From Plantago ovata (Eukaryota; Streptophyta; Magnoliopsida; Lamiales; Plantaginaceae): a stretch of 64,000 nt of DNA. The stretch is taken from NCBI GenBank assembly GCA_028274465.1, contig CM051455.1:68159677-68223676 (forward strand), written 5' to 3'. Position numbers and translations under genes: made by a program. Position 1 is the first letter of the stretch. Each line of letters begins with the position of its first letter. Under the pieces are notes generated by a model. The model did no database searches. It was not told the DNA's origin and was given only the letters and a program-made list of their open reading frames with translations. Below are positions 10,504 through 21,560 of the stretch, in pieces.

Positions 10504-11160
10504 TTAGTATCTTGTACAACATAATACAGATTCATGCATATGAAAATGCAAGAGTGAAACAAATGAGTGATAACATCAACAATCGTACTCCTCAAAAGCT
10601 CCATGTCTAATCTAGCCACTTCTAGAACTAAAATGCAACACACCAACATATCTTAGACATGTAACATATCACATTAAGCTCATGCTAGACAACAAATAAC
10701 CTTAAATCATAAGGCTCAAATCATACCATAGTAGCAAAAATTCTAGCATAAGAAATCCTCAAACTCATCAATCATGCGTTCTACCATCATGTCCATCATT
10801 ATCATATCAATAAGCACACCCATAGACATGGAATGAAAGGAAAAGAAACAATGCACATTAAGACATAGACATCTAGTAGGCAAAATTCTCAAACCAACAA
10901 ACCAAGCATAATTGAACATGCAATTGATAGTGAATAACGTTTCTAATCACACAAACAATCAACCCATACATCATATAAGCTAAATTGAAGCATAAATCAA
11001 AAAAAACCCCAAATTTGAAAAATTAGGGTTCATGTGAAGTCACCTCAGTTCCGAAGAATGAATGAACTAGGATGAAATTTGTTCGGATGGAATGAAAGAG
11101 CACGTAATGGGCTTCGATTGAATCTAAAGAACACAAAATTTGATGGAGATTGAAGGTTTT
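10504..11160 (-). other. Leader/intron-like region upstream of env-like ORF
   Basis: AT-rich, non-coding on both strands as far as I can see. On the minus strand it lies between the ~30-bp AACTCAAAACATC block and the splice-acceptor-like sequence before the env-like ATG, so it may be an intron or leader of the subgenomic transcript. Confidence 0.4.
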
Positions 11161-11189
11161 ATGTAAGATGGAAGATGTTTTGAGTTTTC

Positions 11190-11668
11190 ATTCAGGAAGT
11201 GGTGATTAGTTTATGACTTTGCTTGAGAGATGGGTAGAATAGGGGAGTGTGAACTTTTAGGGAACCCTCCTTCGTTTGATGAGAGCCAGTATTGGTTCGA
11301 CCTCTTTGAGGGAAAGTCTTAACTTGGTGAACAACAGTAAGTCCTCAGTTTCATAGGCACGGGACAACCATTCGTATTTTAACATGTTGCATTACGTCGT
11401 CACTGACTAGGTCCAGGTAGAGAATGTTGCGAGAGACTATCTTGTTTAACATAGTGCATATGTGAATGTGTATGAGTCAATCGAGGCATTCTTCAACCAA
11501 TATCCATGTTATGATTTGTATGGTCATTGTTCATAAGTTTTTGATAGACTCAATAGATTAGTTCATTTCATTTGGCATGAGACTCCATTTTGTGTGTTGC
11601 ATTGGTTTTTTGCATTAGAGTCTAGCTTAGTTGCTTGAGGACAAGCAAAGGTTCGGTTTGGGGAGTTT
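11190..11668 (+). other. Athila 3' untranslated region with polypurine tract
   Basis: Plus-oriented copy of the sequence also found inverted at 7568-8050 and at 55590-56066. It ends GGTTTGGGGAGTT directly before the 3' LTR at 11669, the expected position and composition of the polypurine tract that primes plus-strand synthesis. Confidence 0.75.
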
Positions 11669-12871
11669 GTTGAACGTGTATTTTACACTTTCATTCGAGT
11701 CTTTTTCACCAATTTAGCTATCCTCTGGGTTAATTTAGCTTATATTTTAGTGCATTTTATTAGAATAGTGTCACGTTTCCCTCTTCTTTGCATTTTTCAG
11801 GTTTTAGGTAAAATACGTATGTTTATGGGAAATATTGATGAAGAGGTCAAAGTTTTGGTGTTTCGAGGACATTCGTGGTGTATCTAGAAGGTTCCGGATG
11901 AGATTTGAGGCCTAGGGGACGAGTTTCAAGGCTTAGAGGTCACTAGAAGGCAAAATCCGAGTCCGAAAAGGAGAAGAAGACCGAAAATCTTGCTCTCGCC
12001 AATCTGGATGTCCCAGGCGAACCGCCTGGGACGTGGGGCGATTCTCCCCACACCAGGCGAGTCGCCCGGCACCTGGGGCGGTTCGCCTGGGAGTTTCAGA
12101 CATCTATATATAGTTTGCCTATTTTTCTACGTTTTTTAGAGACCTTTTACATTATTTTGAGAGACAAATTCTCCAGAGCCTGTTCTGGGAATTATTAGCA
12201 TTGAAGACACTTTTTCTTATTGATTTGGAAGCTTTAGCATAGAGATTGGACATCTTTGATTTTCGATTCTTGCTTGTGAGTTAGCAATTCATCGGAGATT
12301 GACAACCTTCGTTGGTAACTTGTATCTCACGATTTTTCTGCTTTTATTTATTTCATTCAACATGTTTCATTCAATCTTGCTTTGATTCTTGTTGATTGCA
12401 ATATGAGTAGCTAAATCTATCGTTGGTGATAGTATGTGATTTCTTAGCTAGGGTACATGATTATGCATGAGTGGCTTCGCGCGTTTAAGACTTGATTTAT
12501 TGTTTTATTTCTTTGATCTATCTAAGCCATCTATCTTCGTAGTGTTGAATTCAAAGGAACACGTAGGACAATTCATGATCATAGATCTCTATACAAACAT
12601 CAAGTACTTCATGCATGATTATTACCCGTTGCTTTGAATGACCATACTATCACTGACTTCCATCATATTGATAAGAAAAATATGTGCTTTGCTTGATTTC
12701 TGATTTATAGTTTAAGTTAAATTTGATAAAGCTAGTTATAGTCGTTAGAGATCGACACTCGAGGTTATTTTACTTCTACACTACGTGCCTTGGTTTTCGT
12801 TGTAGTTGTGAATTGCCTTTGGCTAAAAACAAATTTATTTGATTAATTGAGTCTGACAATCTCATTCATCA
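11669..12871 (+). repeat. 3' LTR of Athila element
   Basis: Starts TGTTGAACGTG, ends TTCATCA, about 1203 bp. It is closely similar to the 5' LTR but lacks the ~168-bp block at 4248-4415 of that LTR. It carries the GC palindrome cassette at 12011-12092, with one box changed (GATTCTCCC). Immediately followed by the TGGTG target-site duplication and LINE ORF1. Confidence 0.88.
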
Positions 12872-14550
12872 TGGTGCCAGACGGTGGGGAGGAGGTCATA
12901 GCTATAACGCAGCAACCGGAGGCTGCACCAGAGAGTAGTTTGGGTAATATCCGTGGAGACGTGCCAACGGCACCGGTTCCTGATGTTTTGCCATCACAGG
13001 ATCAACGAGCAATACAAGATGAGATTCAGGAGGTTATCAATCTAGAGGTTAATCGGCCGGAGACTGATGTCGTGGACCTGGAGCAAACGACCAAAACGCA
13101 GCAGCCTGGGTTGATGCGTTAACGGGAAATCGAATGCCAGACAGGGGATTGGCAATTCGATACATACCGCCTATTCTTGAGAACGGAAGAGTGGTAGTGC
13201 TGATTGAGGACAAGGATATTGAATCGGAACTAAAATTCTGGGAGAATGCTTTAATTATGTACGTGGCTGATGACTATCTCACCATGAACGTTGTTAAGAC
13301 GTTTATGGAAAAGGCCTGGAATTTTGTAGGGCTCCCAGCGCTATACTATAATGATGTCCAATTCTCCAGAGCCTGTTCTGGGAATTATTAGCATTGAAGA
13401 CACTTTTTCTTATTGGTTTGGAAGCTTTAGCATAGAGATTGGACATCTTTGATTTTCGATTCTTGCTTGTGAGTTAGCAATTCATCGGAGATTGACAACC
13501 TTCGTTCGTAACTTGTATCTCACGATTTTTCTGCTTTTATTTATTTCATTCAACATGTTTTCATTCAATCTTGCTTTGATTCTTGTTGATTGCAATATGA
13601 GTAGCTAAATCTATCGTTGGTGATAGTATGTGATTTCTTAGCTAGGGTACATGATTATGCATGAGTGGCTTCGCGCGTTTAAGACTTGATTTATTGTTTT
13701 ATTTCTTTGATCTATCTAAGCCATCTATCTTCGTAGTGTTGAATTCAAAGGAACACGTAGGACAATTCATGATCATAGATCTCTATACAAACATCAAGTA
13801 CTTCATGCATGATTATTACCCGTTGCTTTGAATGACCATACTATCACTGACTTCCATCATATTGATAAGAAAAATATGTGCTTTGCTTGATTTCTGATTT
13901 ATAGTTTAAGTTAAATTTGATAAAGCTAGTTATAGTCGTTAGAGATCGACACTCGAGGTTATTTTACTTCTACACTACGTGCCTTGGTTTTCGTTGTAGT
14001 TGTGAATTGCCTTTGGCTAAAAACAAATTTATTTGATTAATTGAGTCTGACAATCTCATTCATCATGGTGCCAGACGGTGGGGAGGAGGTCATAGCTATA
14101 ACGCAGCAATCGGAGGCTGCATCAGAGAGTAGTTTGGGTAATATCCGTGGAGACGTGCCAACGGCACCGGTTCCTGATTTTTTGCCATCACAGGATCAAC
14201 GAGCAATACAAGATGAGATTCAGGAGGTTATCAATCTAGAGGTTAATCGGCCGGAGACTGATGTCGTGGACCTGGAGAAAACGACCAAAACGCAGCAGCC
14301 TGGGTTGATGCGTTAACGGGAAATCGAATGCCAGACAGGGGATTGGCAATTCGATACATACCGCCTATTCTTGAGAACGGAAGAGTGGTAGTGCTGATTG
14401 AGGACAAGGATATTGAATCGGAACTAAAATTCTGGGAGAATGCTCTAATTATGTACGTGGCTGATGACTATCTCACCATGAACGCTGTTAAGACGTTTAT
14501 GGAAAAGGTCTGGAATTTTGTAGGGCTCCCAGCGCTATACTATAATGATG
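12163..14550 (+). repeat. Tandem duplication, two ~1194-bp units (LTR end + LINE ORF1 start)
   Basis: Unit 1 (about 12163-13356) and unit 2 (13357-14550) are nearly identical. Each contains the last ~700 bp of the Athila LTR, the TGGTG duplication and the first ~480 bp of downstream LINE ORF1. The junction at 13356/13357 joins LINE codons (ALYYND) to mid-LTR sequence with little or no homology. Both units share the same ORF1 frameshift and differ at only a few sites, so the duplication is younger than both the Athila insertion and that frameshift. Confidence 0.9.
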
Positions 14551-15467
14551 AGGGGTATTTTCTGATTCGGTTCCATACCAAACAGGACAAAGACATGGTG
14601 CTGCGGAAGGGACCTTATACGATCTTTGGTAGACCGGTGTTTCTCCGACCATGGGAGAGGAATTTTGGCCTTACAGATGATCTGTTACAGTCCATGCCCA
14701 TGTGGGTGACGTTTCCTCAGTTTCTGAATTATTTGTGGGGGGAAGAGATTTTAAGTTTGCTAGTACTATTGGCAAACCGTTGCTAACTAACGATTGCACT
14801 GCTCATAAATTGCGTGTCTCCTATGCGCGCATGTTTATTGAGGTCGACATGACCCAACCTGTGCCAGAATCTATACTCATTCGGGATAGGAAAGGGAATG
14901 AGATTGAGCAAGAAATTCAGTACGAGTGGAAACCAAGTTTTTGCCAGCAATGCCAAAAAATAGGTCATGATTGTGCAAAAAAATGCAGCTAAGAATGCAA
15001 CTAAAAAAGGTGAGAAGAGGTGGGTGGCGAGTGGCAAATTGGTGACTGACAATAACCAAGGGCCGGGGAACCCGGGGCAGAAGGATAAACAAACAGAACA
15101 GGAGGGTCCTGGGCCCGTGGTTGCGGCTACTAATGATAGGCTGTCTGGCATTGATGCTTCCAGTATAGGGTCGCACGCTCCGCAAAACATGCAGCAGAAT
15201 TATTTAGATGCACTAGCTCGGGCTGGGTCAAGTTCTGGAACGGTAGGGTCGGCCTTGCCACAAGTACCAACTGGAACGAATCGAAGAGCTGCACGGCCTC
15301 TCTCTGTTACTGGAGGTGCAAGGGCGCAGCACCAAATGCATCCTACTGAGCAAGAGTGGACGGAGGTGAGGCGGCGGTCCAGCCGGTCTCCTAGCAAAAG
15401 TCCACCTAGACCACAAGTACAATTGGTTAGCGTGGATAAACGAACGTTAATGGTTTTGCCTTACTAA
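12877..15467 (+). pseudogene. LINE ORF1 (DUF4283-type, CCHC knuckle), frameshifted and partly duplicated
   Basis: Continuation of the ORF1 that begins at 3297. The intact copy is 14071-15467; 12877-13356 is the duplicated start. After an acidic linker comes WVDALTGNRM..GLAIRYIPP (from about 14300) and a DUF4283-like region (about 14400-14720: KFWENALIMYVAD...ALYYNDEGYFLIRFHT). The zinc knuckle FCQQCQKIGHDCAKKC is at about 14940-14990, followed by a Ser/Arg/Gln-rich tail to 15467. Frame changes are needed near 14300, 14740 and 14980, so no full-length protein can be made. ORF1 proteins of plant L1-type LINEs bind the element RNA. Confidence 0.8.
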
Positions 15468-15507
15468 GTCAAGGAGATGGACTTAGTAAGGAACAAACCC
15501 ATTCCCA

Positions 15508-17923
15508 ATGATCGTCTGGAACGTGAGGGGGCTCAACAAGGCGGCAAAAACTAAGGAGATTGGCTCCCGTCTCTCTAGGCTCAATATTACTATAGCCGGC
15601 CTCTTGGAAACACCAGTTAAGCAGCAAAATGCGCCAAAGATCAAGCGCAAGCTTGGTCAGAAGTGGCAATATCTGGATAATTATAATAATCATGCAAATG
15701 GACGTATCTGGATACTCTGGGATCGTAATAATGTGCGAGTGCAGGAAATGAGCTCTTCTGATCAATTCATCCATTGCCATGTGTGGGATGCTAATGGCCT
15801 AGACAAAGGTATGATTACTTTTATCTATGCACATAACCAGTTAGAGAATCGTAGAACTCTCTGGCAAGATATACAAGATATCGCTCAATCGATCTCTGGA
15901 CCTTGGATTTGTATTGGAGATTTTAATAACGTTATGGTGATAGAGAGGGCGGTAATGCAGTGCATGTGCATGAATATACCGACCTCGAAAATATGATGAA
16001 TGCAGTGGGACTTGCGGCTGTTGATATGCAAGGCGGTCCTTTTACGTGGTCGAACGGAACAGTGTACTCGAGAATCGACCATGCCATTGCGAATGCTAAT
16101 TTGTTCCAAAGCAATGCGCGTGCTGTGATTAATATACTGACATCCGGTTTGTCAGATCATGCCCCTCTCTGGATCAACCAACTCTTGATTAATAGGCCAA
16201 AGCAAACGTGTTTTCGGTTCATAAATTGCCTAACAGATTTTCCTGAGTTCCATAGTATTGTACAGGCTGGGTGGAATCGACAAGGAAGGGGGTCAATGCA
16301 AGCGCAAATCTGGCAGAAAATGCGCTCAGTACAGATCGCCCTCCGAGGCTTGACACGGCGGACTACTAAACTGCCTCCAAAGATTGCAAGCGCCCGTGAG
16401 CAACTTGAATCCTCCCAGGAGCTCTTGCGGCTGGACAGGCATAATGTGGTTTTATTGGAGCAGGTTAAAAAAGATGTCATGGAACTAGAAAACTGGATTA
16501 ATATTGAGGAGAAAGTTATGCAGCAAAAATCCAAGATTGATTGGCTTAAACTGGGCGATGAAAATACGGCCTATTTCCATGCCTCAGTTCGAGACAAAAA
16601 TCGCTCGGCGGGGATCCAAAAGCTTGTGACCTCTGATGGGAGAGAAGTATATACACATGCAGAACTGGAAGAGGAAATTCTGAGGTTCTATGGCCAATTG
16701 GTTGGAGAAGCGGCCTCTAGCACTCAAATGGTTAACATTGAAATTCTACGGGAAGGACCTCATCTATCGTGATCAAGCAGGGAAGAGTTGATCATGCCCG
16801 TTACTGACAGGGAAATAATGGAGGCGCTCAAAGGCATTGGGGGATACCAAAGCTACAGGGGTCGATGGTTTTACCGCCAAATTTTTTAAAGCCACCTGGA
16901 GCTATATAAAGAACGATGTAGTGGCTGCTATACATGAATTCTTCAATAATGGTACCCTCTATCCCGCTTGGAATTGTACTTTAGTTATTTTAATTCCAAA
17001 AATAGCAGGTACGAATACTATGGAGGCTATGAGACCGATTTCCTGCTGCACTACAATTTATAAGATCAAAGATTATCACTGATCGATTGGGAAAGGTAAT
17101 TAATGAAGTGGTTGATGATAGCCAATCAGCTTTCTTACCGGGAAAGAACATTCAGGACAATATTCTTATGGCACAAGAGTTGGTAAAATGGTATAATCGT
17201 AGGGGCATTTCCCCACGGTGCATGGTGCAGATGGACATTCAGAAAGCGTATGACACAGTGGAATGGTGTGCGCTTGAAGGCATCTTGAAGGAATTGGGCT
17301 TCCCAACTCAATTTGTTCAATGGGTGATGATATGCGTAACCTCACTATCATACCGTTACTCAATCAATGGTACTCCATCTCGTATCCTCAAAGCTAAAAG
17401 AGGCTTATGACAGGGTGATCCAATATCTCCATTACTATTTGTTCTGGTCATGGAATATCTTCATAGATGTCTCCAACGCCTTGCATATGAGCCGGATTTC
17501 AATTATCATCCTAAGTGTGAGAGGCTGAAAATTATAAATCTGTGTTTTGCTGATGATCTTATGGTCTTTATGAGAGGTGTTACAATTTCTGTTGATCTTA
17601 TCATGAAGCAATTTGAGCTTTTCTCTAGAGCTACAGGTTTGGTGGTCAATAATGATAAATGCAAGGTTTATTTTGGACGGGTGTGTGCGGCTGACCAAGC
17701 AGTGATCCTCAGCCGAACTGGTTTCTCGTGCGGATCCTTCCCCGTGCGCTATTTGGGGGTGCCCTTGACTTCTAAGAAGTTAACTATAGATATGTGTCAA
17801 CCTTTACTTGACAAGATCCTTGGCCGAATACGACACTGGACGTCTAAGTTGCTTAGCTATGCGGGAAGACTCCAGCTAATCAATAGTGTTCTCTTCTCAA
17901 TTACCAATTATTGGCTATGTTAG
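15508..17923 (+). pseudogene. LINE ORF2: endonuclease and reverse transcriptase, truncated and frameshifted
   Basis: Starts at ATG 15508 (IVWNVRGLNK). The N-terminal AP-type endonuclease shows GLLETPV, GDFNNV (about 15918) and SDHAPLW (about 16156). The reverse transcriptase shows KATGVDGFTAKFFK, LILIPKI-like, SAFLPGKNIQDNI, MDIQKAYDTVEW, QGDPISPLLF and the catalytic FADD at about 17547. Disruptions: frameshifts near 15960, 16840 and 17070, and a TGA at 17408 in the usual GL-x-QGDP motif (CGA or AGA to TGA). The ORF stops at 17923 where LTR-element sequence begins; its C-terminal tail resurfaces at 36379. Confidence 0.85.
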
Positions 17924-18229
17924 TGTTGAAATATGTCCAGTCCGCATGTACGAACTGGAGCGGTCTAAGAGCGCGACAAAGCATCATAGGCCGTCCCTCA
18001 AGGGGCACGACCACACCCAAGTATGTCACTAAGGTGTGGACCGACCAACATAGGGTCCGACCATCACTGGGAGGACAACCCTCAAAATAAGCTCCTCACA
18101 AGGACAAAGCTGCCAGTGGGCTCGAGGAGCATCTCTTTGGCTCGAGGAGACCTTACGTCAAGGTAACGCTCCTTGACAGAAACTGAGCAGGACACTACTC
18201 GCATCATCCACGCACAAGGAAGGCACGAG
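17924..18229. other. LTR-like sequence adjoining assembly gap
   Basis: Begins near 17926 with TGTTGAAATATGTCC and differs abruptly from the LINE. Moderate GC content, no ORF. It reads like the terminus of an LTR retrotransposon but the other end is hidden by the gap. Family not recognised. Confidence 0.4.
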
Positions 18230-18329
18230 NNNNNNNNNNNNNNNNNNNNNNNNNNNNNNNNNNNNNNNNNNNNNNNNNNNNNNNNNNNNNNNNNNNNNNN
18301 NNNNNNNNNNNNNNNNNNNNNNNNNNNNN
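18230..18329. other. Assembly gap (100 N)
   Basis: Exactly 100 N, a scaffold gap of conventional size. True length and content are unknown. Frames reported across it are artefacts. Confidence 0.99.
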
Positions 18330-18797
18330 AGAACCAAGCAAGAACATATGTGAACCTTAAAACATGCGAATAGGACATTATAGTAAGAACATACTTTTTA
18401 AACAAATCCATGCTTTAGAAGAACAATAGGATGCGCCTGAAGAAAAATGAAAAGCACAAGGAAGCTTGTGAACTGAGTAGAGTTAATAGAAGGAACAGCA
18501 AGACATTTCGGAAGACGGAAGACAGAACAATAGACATTTTCAACGAAACATGACGGTTCGAATTAAAGTTGGAAGATCAAACTTTAAAAAAACAGAACTA
18601 AGCCTACTCAACTAATATCCCAGCGACTTGACCCCCTCACACTGAACCCCAAGGCCAAAAGACCCTATCCTAGCAAGCTCGAGTTTGAACTCAAGCTCTG
18701 ATGCCAACTATAACGGTATCAGTTTTTAAAAACAAATTTTTCTAGTGAAAGAAAAGCCGAAAAATTAAAAAGTAACTTCTGCAATAAAGCCTTAACA
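18330..18797 (-). mobile_element. Gypsy (chromovirus-like) 5' leader, PBS and LTR end, minus strand
   Basis: On the minus strand, 18712-18699 reads TTGGCATCAGAGC, resembling a tRNA-Met-type PBS. It is followed by a T-rich leader running left to the gap. Right of it, 18713-18797 would be the end of the LTR, cut by the SIRE element. The start of a chromovirus-like LTR in the same orientation lies on the other side of the SIRE block (35515-36378). I infer both belong to one LTR. Confidence 0.45.
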
Positions 18798-19813
18798 TAT
18801 TTGCAGCTTTCAGCAAGGGCAATTTGCTTTGAAGTGTCCAGGCTTTTGCAGTAAAACAAGATCATTTTCCAACTGCTGCTGGTTCTTCTGATGATGTAGC
18901 TTGCTGAGCTTGCTTGTTCAGCGAGCTAGTATCATTCTTGTACTTATGGTAGTTGTTAACCAAGATGCTTTTTCAGCTTCTTCTTTTGCTTTTCGCCTTT
19001 CAAGTTCCTTACTGATGAATTCTTCATGTTTTTAAAACTAAAGCATTTTCATCAGCAGGCTCTTTATCATTCTTCTTTTCAGAAGATGACGGCTTTGCAG
19101 CAAGAGCAATGTTTTGCGATTTTTCAGCAAACACATTTTCTCTTTGCTTTGTCTCATAATTGACAGTAGCAAGATGAGAACAACTCTGTTGGTGTAATGT
19201 CAGGCATTCCTTGATTATAATAGAAAGTCTGAGTATGGATCCATTCTTGATTCAAACTTCTGATGATAGTTTTCACTTTCTCAGAATCTGAATAAAGATT
19301 TCCAACACCCAGCGCTGCCATTTCACTAACAAGAGTTGTGAATCTGAAGTCCAAGTCTTCCAGTGACTCGTTAGCACCTTGCTTAAAGTTTTGAAACTTA
19401 ATTTAAGTTTTCAAGTTTGTTTTCCTTGGTCTTGTCAGATCCAGCACAAAGATCTTGAACCATTTTCCAAGCTTCCTTAGCAGTCTTAGCACCCCACAGT
19501 TTGCACTGTATGGTATCCGGAGTTGATCGAATGATGATGTTTCTTGCTTGGCCATCAAGAGACGGTCTCTTAGCTTCGTCAAAGTCCATTCCTCTCTTGG
19601 TTTTGGCACAACCGTATCTGATGGTTCGCCTTGGATGTTTCCTTTCCAGCTTCAGTGGTCTTTGAGGGAAACTCCTTTCAATCTTGGTGATCTTGATAGG
19701 TCCATCATTAATGACGGACCATCTCATCACTAATGGCCTCAAGATGTACATCATGTTGTTTCGCCATTCTCGTAATTTTCCAGCTTCAGCAAGGGAGCAT
19801 CTCCTAAAGACAT
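18798..19813 (-). pseudogene. SIRE gag, partial second copy
   Basis: Minus-strand gag beginning at ATG 19813, near-identical to the gag starting at 33794, but with several frameshifts (three frames are needed between 19813 and 19154). It breaks off at about 18798 in the CCHC-knuckle region (GQ..CFYCK equivalent). It lies beyond the LTR 19921-21538, so it represents a second internal region sharing that LTR with the main element. At 19149-19151 it keeps a glutamine codon where the main copy has a stop, showing which state is ancestral. Confidence 0.85.
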
Positions 19814-19906
19814 CCTGTCAGCAAGCACTACCAAACTGATCAAGTAGGGAGTTACGGAAAGCACTTAAGGGGATCTAGGTTCAGTGCAGAAGGCTAAAGA
19901 ACCTCC

Positions 19907-19920
19907 TGCTCTGATACCAC
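19907..19920 (-). other. SIRE primer-binding site, second internal region
   Basis: Minus strand reads GTGGTATCAGAGC, complementary to the 3' end of initiator tRNA-Met, directly adjoining the LTR end (TGTTGGTCCC on plus at 19921). Confidence 0.85.
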
Positions 19921-21538
19921 TGTTGGTCCCTTTAAACAACAAGAAAAGACTAGAGGGGGGGTGAATAGTCTTTTCAAACTTTCGTCGTTTAAAACTTTCT
20001 CAGCAAGTACTTATTACTTTTCAGTAATGAGTTTGCTGATACTTAACTTTCTCAGCAAGCGTAAGTTACTTTACAGTAGCTTGGTTTGCTGATACTTAAA
20101 ATCAGAGAGCGGAAGTCTTTGAAACAATAAGTGCTCTTTCAGCAAGTAAAGGGTTTCAGCAAGTGAAGTGAGTGACTGTGTACAAACAGATATAATTTGC
20201 TGAAAGCTAAATGCAGTAAGTAAATCACACAAACGCTTTTATAGTGGTATCTGAGAGTGGCGTAATCTCTCAACTAATCCACTTTGTCCTTTCTAGGACT
20301 GAATCCACTAAGATATGATTGAGGTTCCTTACAATCTCCTATCTAAAGCGATTCAACAGAAACCAAAGCACACTTGCTTTGTCTCCAACCTAAACTAGAG
20401 AACTCAACCTTGTTCTCCACCAAACTTGGTACTTTTAATCAGCAAAACTATGCTCGATTAAGTTCCCCCTGAATATCACGCCTGAAAGGGTGTATTTTCA
20501 GTTAGAGAGTTTTGGGGTGAGATGACTTAATTATAACTTATTCAGTTACAACAAGTAATCTAAGAAACACAACTTGGAATACTTTGCAGTAAACAAGTTT
20601 GATTGTTTCTGGTGTCAAGACTTGTTCTTGTTCGAAAGAAAGAACACTTAACTAATTTCTTAGCCGAGTTTGTTCTACTTCTTCACAAGTAGCTTTTTCA
20701 AGCTTTAAGTCTTGGAACGGATCAATGGCAGTAAGAGTGTTTGAAGGTTTGTGAGTTTTAAGCACAAGTGAGAGTTTGATCACGTTGTTGACACACTTCA
20801 ACTCTTTGCCGGATGACCTCTATTTATAGTGCAAGTAAGGAGCCGTTTGAATTTCAAATCCTAAGGCTTTTGTTCCTTAACATGTCACTATCTTGCTTTT
20901 GTACTTTCAGCAGCGACTTTGTTTGTCTTCTAGTCTTCATGTCCTTCGCGTGTAAGCTTTGCATTAAATGCACATTTGAATAGAATTCAAACAGTAACAT
21001 TGGAGCGCAAATTCACGTACATTCAGCAAGAGGTCACATATGTTCATCAGCAAGTGTTCAGTCTCAGTTTCAGCAAGCACAACCTACTCTGTCTTTCAGA
21101 TTTTCACTTATGCAATGCTGTTGCTGAAAATTCCACTTTCTGAGCAACACGTGCCTTACCAGTCTTCAGCAATCTTCAAGTCTTCAAGTCTTCATCTTCA
21201 AAAGTCTTCAAGATTCTGACGGTTTCTTATTTGCTTCAATAATTTGTTTGTAATAAACAAAATATATCTTCAGCAAATGCTTCAATAGGTCATTTTCTTT
21301 TCAGAAAATAAGATACATTAAAGCTAAGCATCAATAAGATATTTTCTTTTCAGAAAATAAAATACATCATACGCAAAAGAAATAACTTATCTAACACCTA
21401 ACTAAGTCATCAGCAAACGTTCCTCTTTTACAATGTCCTTAAAATTCTAAATTCCTATGGACCTTAAGAGTACTAGTTACTGGACTTTTCTTAATTTAGC
21501 ATGGTTAATTGCTCATCAAAATTACAAGTTTCCTAACA
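19921..21538 (-). repeat. SIRE LTR (shared, middle)
   Basis: About 1618 bp. On the minus strand it starts TGTTAGGAAAC and ends GGGACCAACA. It is near-identical to 33907-35514 apart from point changes and small indels (for example a longer GTCTTCAGCAATCTTC block here). It acts as 3' LTR of the main element and 5' LTR of the truncated one. The word TCAGCAA occurs at least 11 times on the plus strand within it. Confidence 0.9.
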
Positions 21539-21560
21539 AATTTCCCCTTTTTGATGTTAG
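21539..21560 (-). other. SIRE polypurine tract
   Basis: On the minus strand CAAAAAGGGGAAATT directly precedes the LTR start, the expected site and composition of the primer for plus-strand synthesis. Confidence 0.8.

Larger units (their letters stand above)
7519..11189 (-). mobile_element. Inverted internal segment of the Athila element
   Basis: Read on the minus strand, 11189-7527 continues the element's plus-strand order: leader/intron-like region, env-like ORF, 3' untranslated region, PPT-like TTTGGGGAGTTT and the first ~40 bp of the LTR. The block is thus inverted within the element. Its left ~520 bp (about 7527-8050) are repeated in plus orientation at 11190-11710, and a ~30-bp AACTCAAAACATCTTCC block occurs at both edges (7487-7518 and 11161-11189, opposite orientation). 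Mechanism unknown: aberrant reverse transcription/template switching or break-induced fold-back repair are candidates. Confidence 0.75.
3378..12871 (+). mobile_element. Athila-type Ty3/gypsy LTR retrotransposon, rearranged, pol-deleted
   Basis: The element is bounded by LTRs 3378-4747 and 11669-12871 and by a perfect 5-bp target-site duplication TGGTG (3373-3377 and 12872-12876). It is inserted into LINE ORF1. The PBS matches tRNA-Asp, as in Athila/Calypso elements. It keeps gag and protease, lacks RT, RNase H and integrase, and carries an env-like/plant-transposon ORF on an inverted internal segment (about 7519-11189). It cannot be autonomous. The 5' LTR has an extra ~168 bp relative to the 3' LTR. 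Confidence 0.85.

Noticed and set aside
18082..18411. ORFs spanning the N gap (also 56191-56500)
   Set aside because: They read through unknown bases; no evidence of coding on either side.
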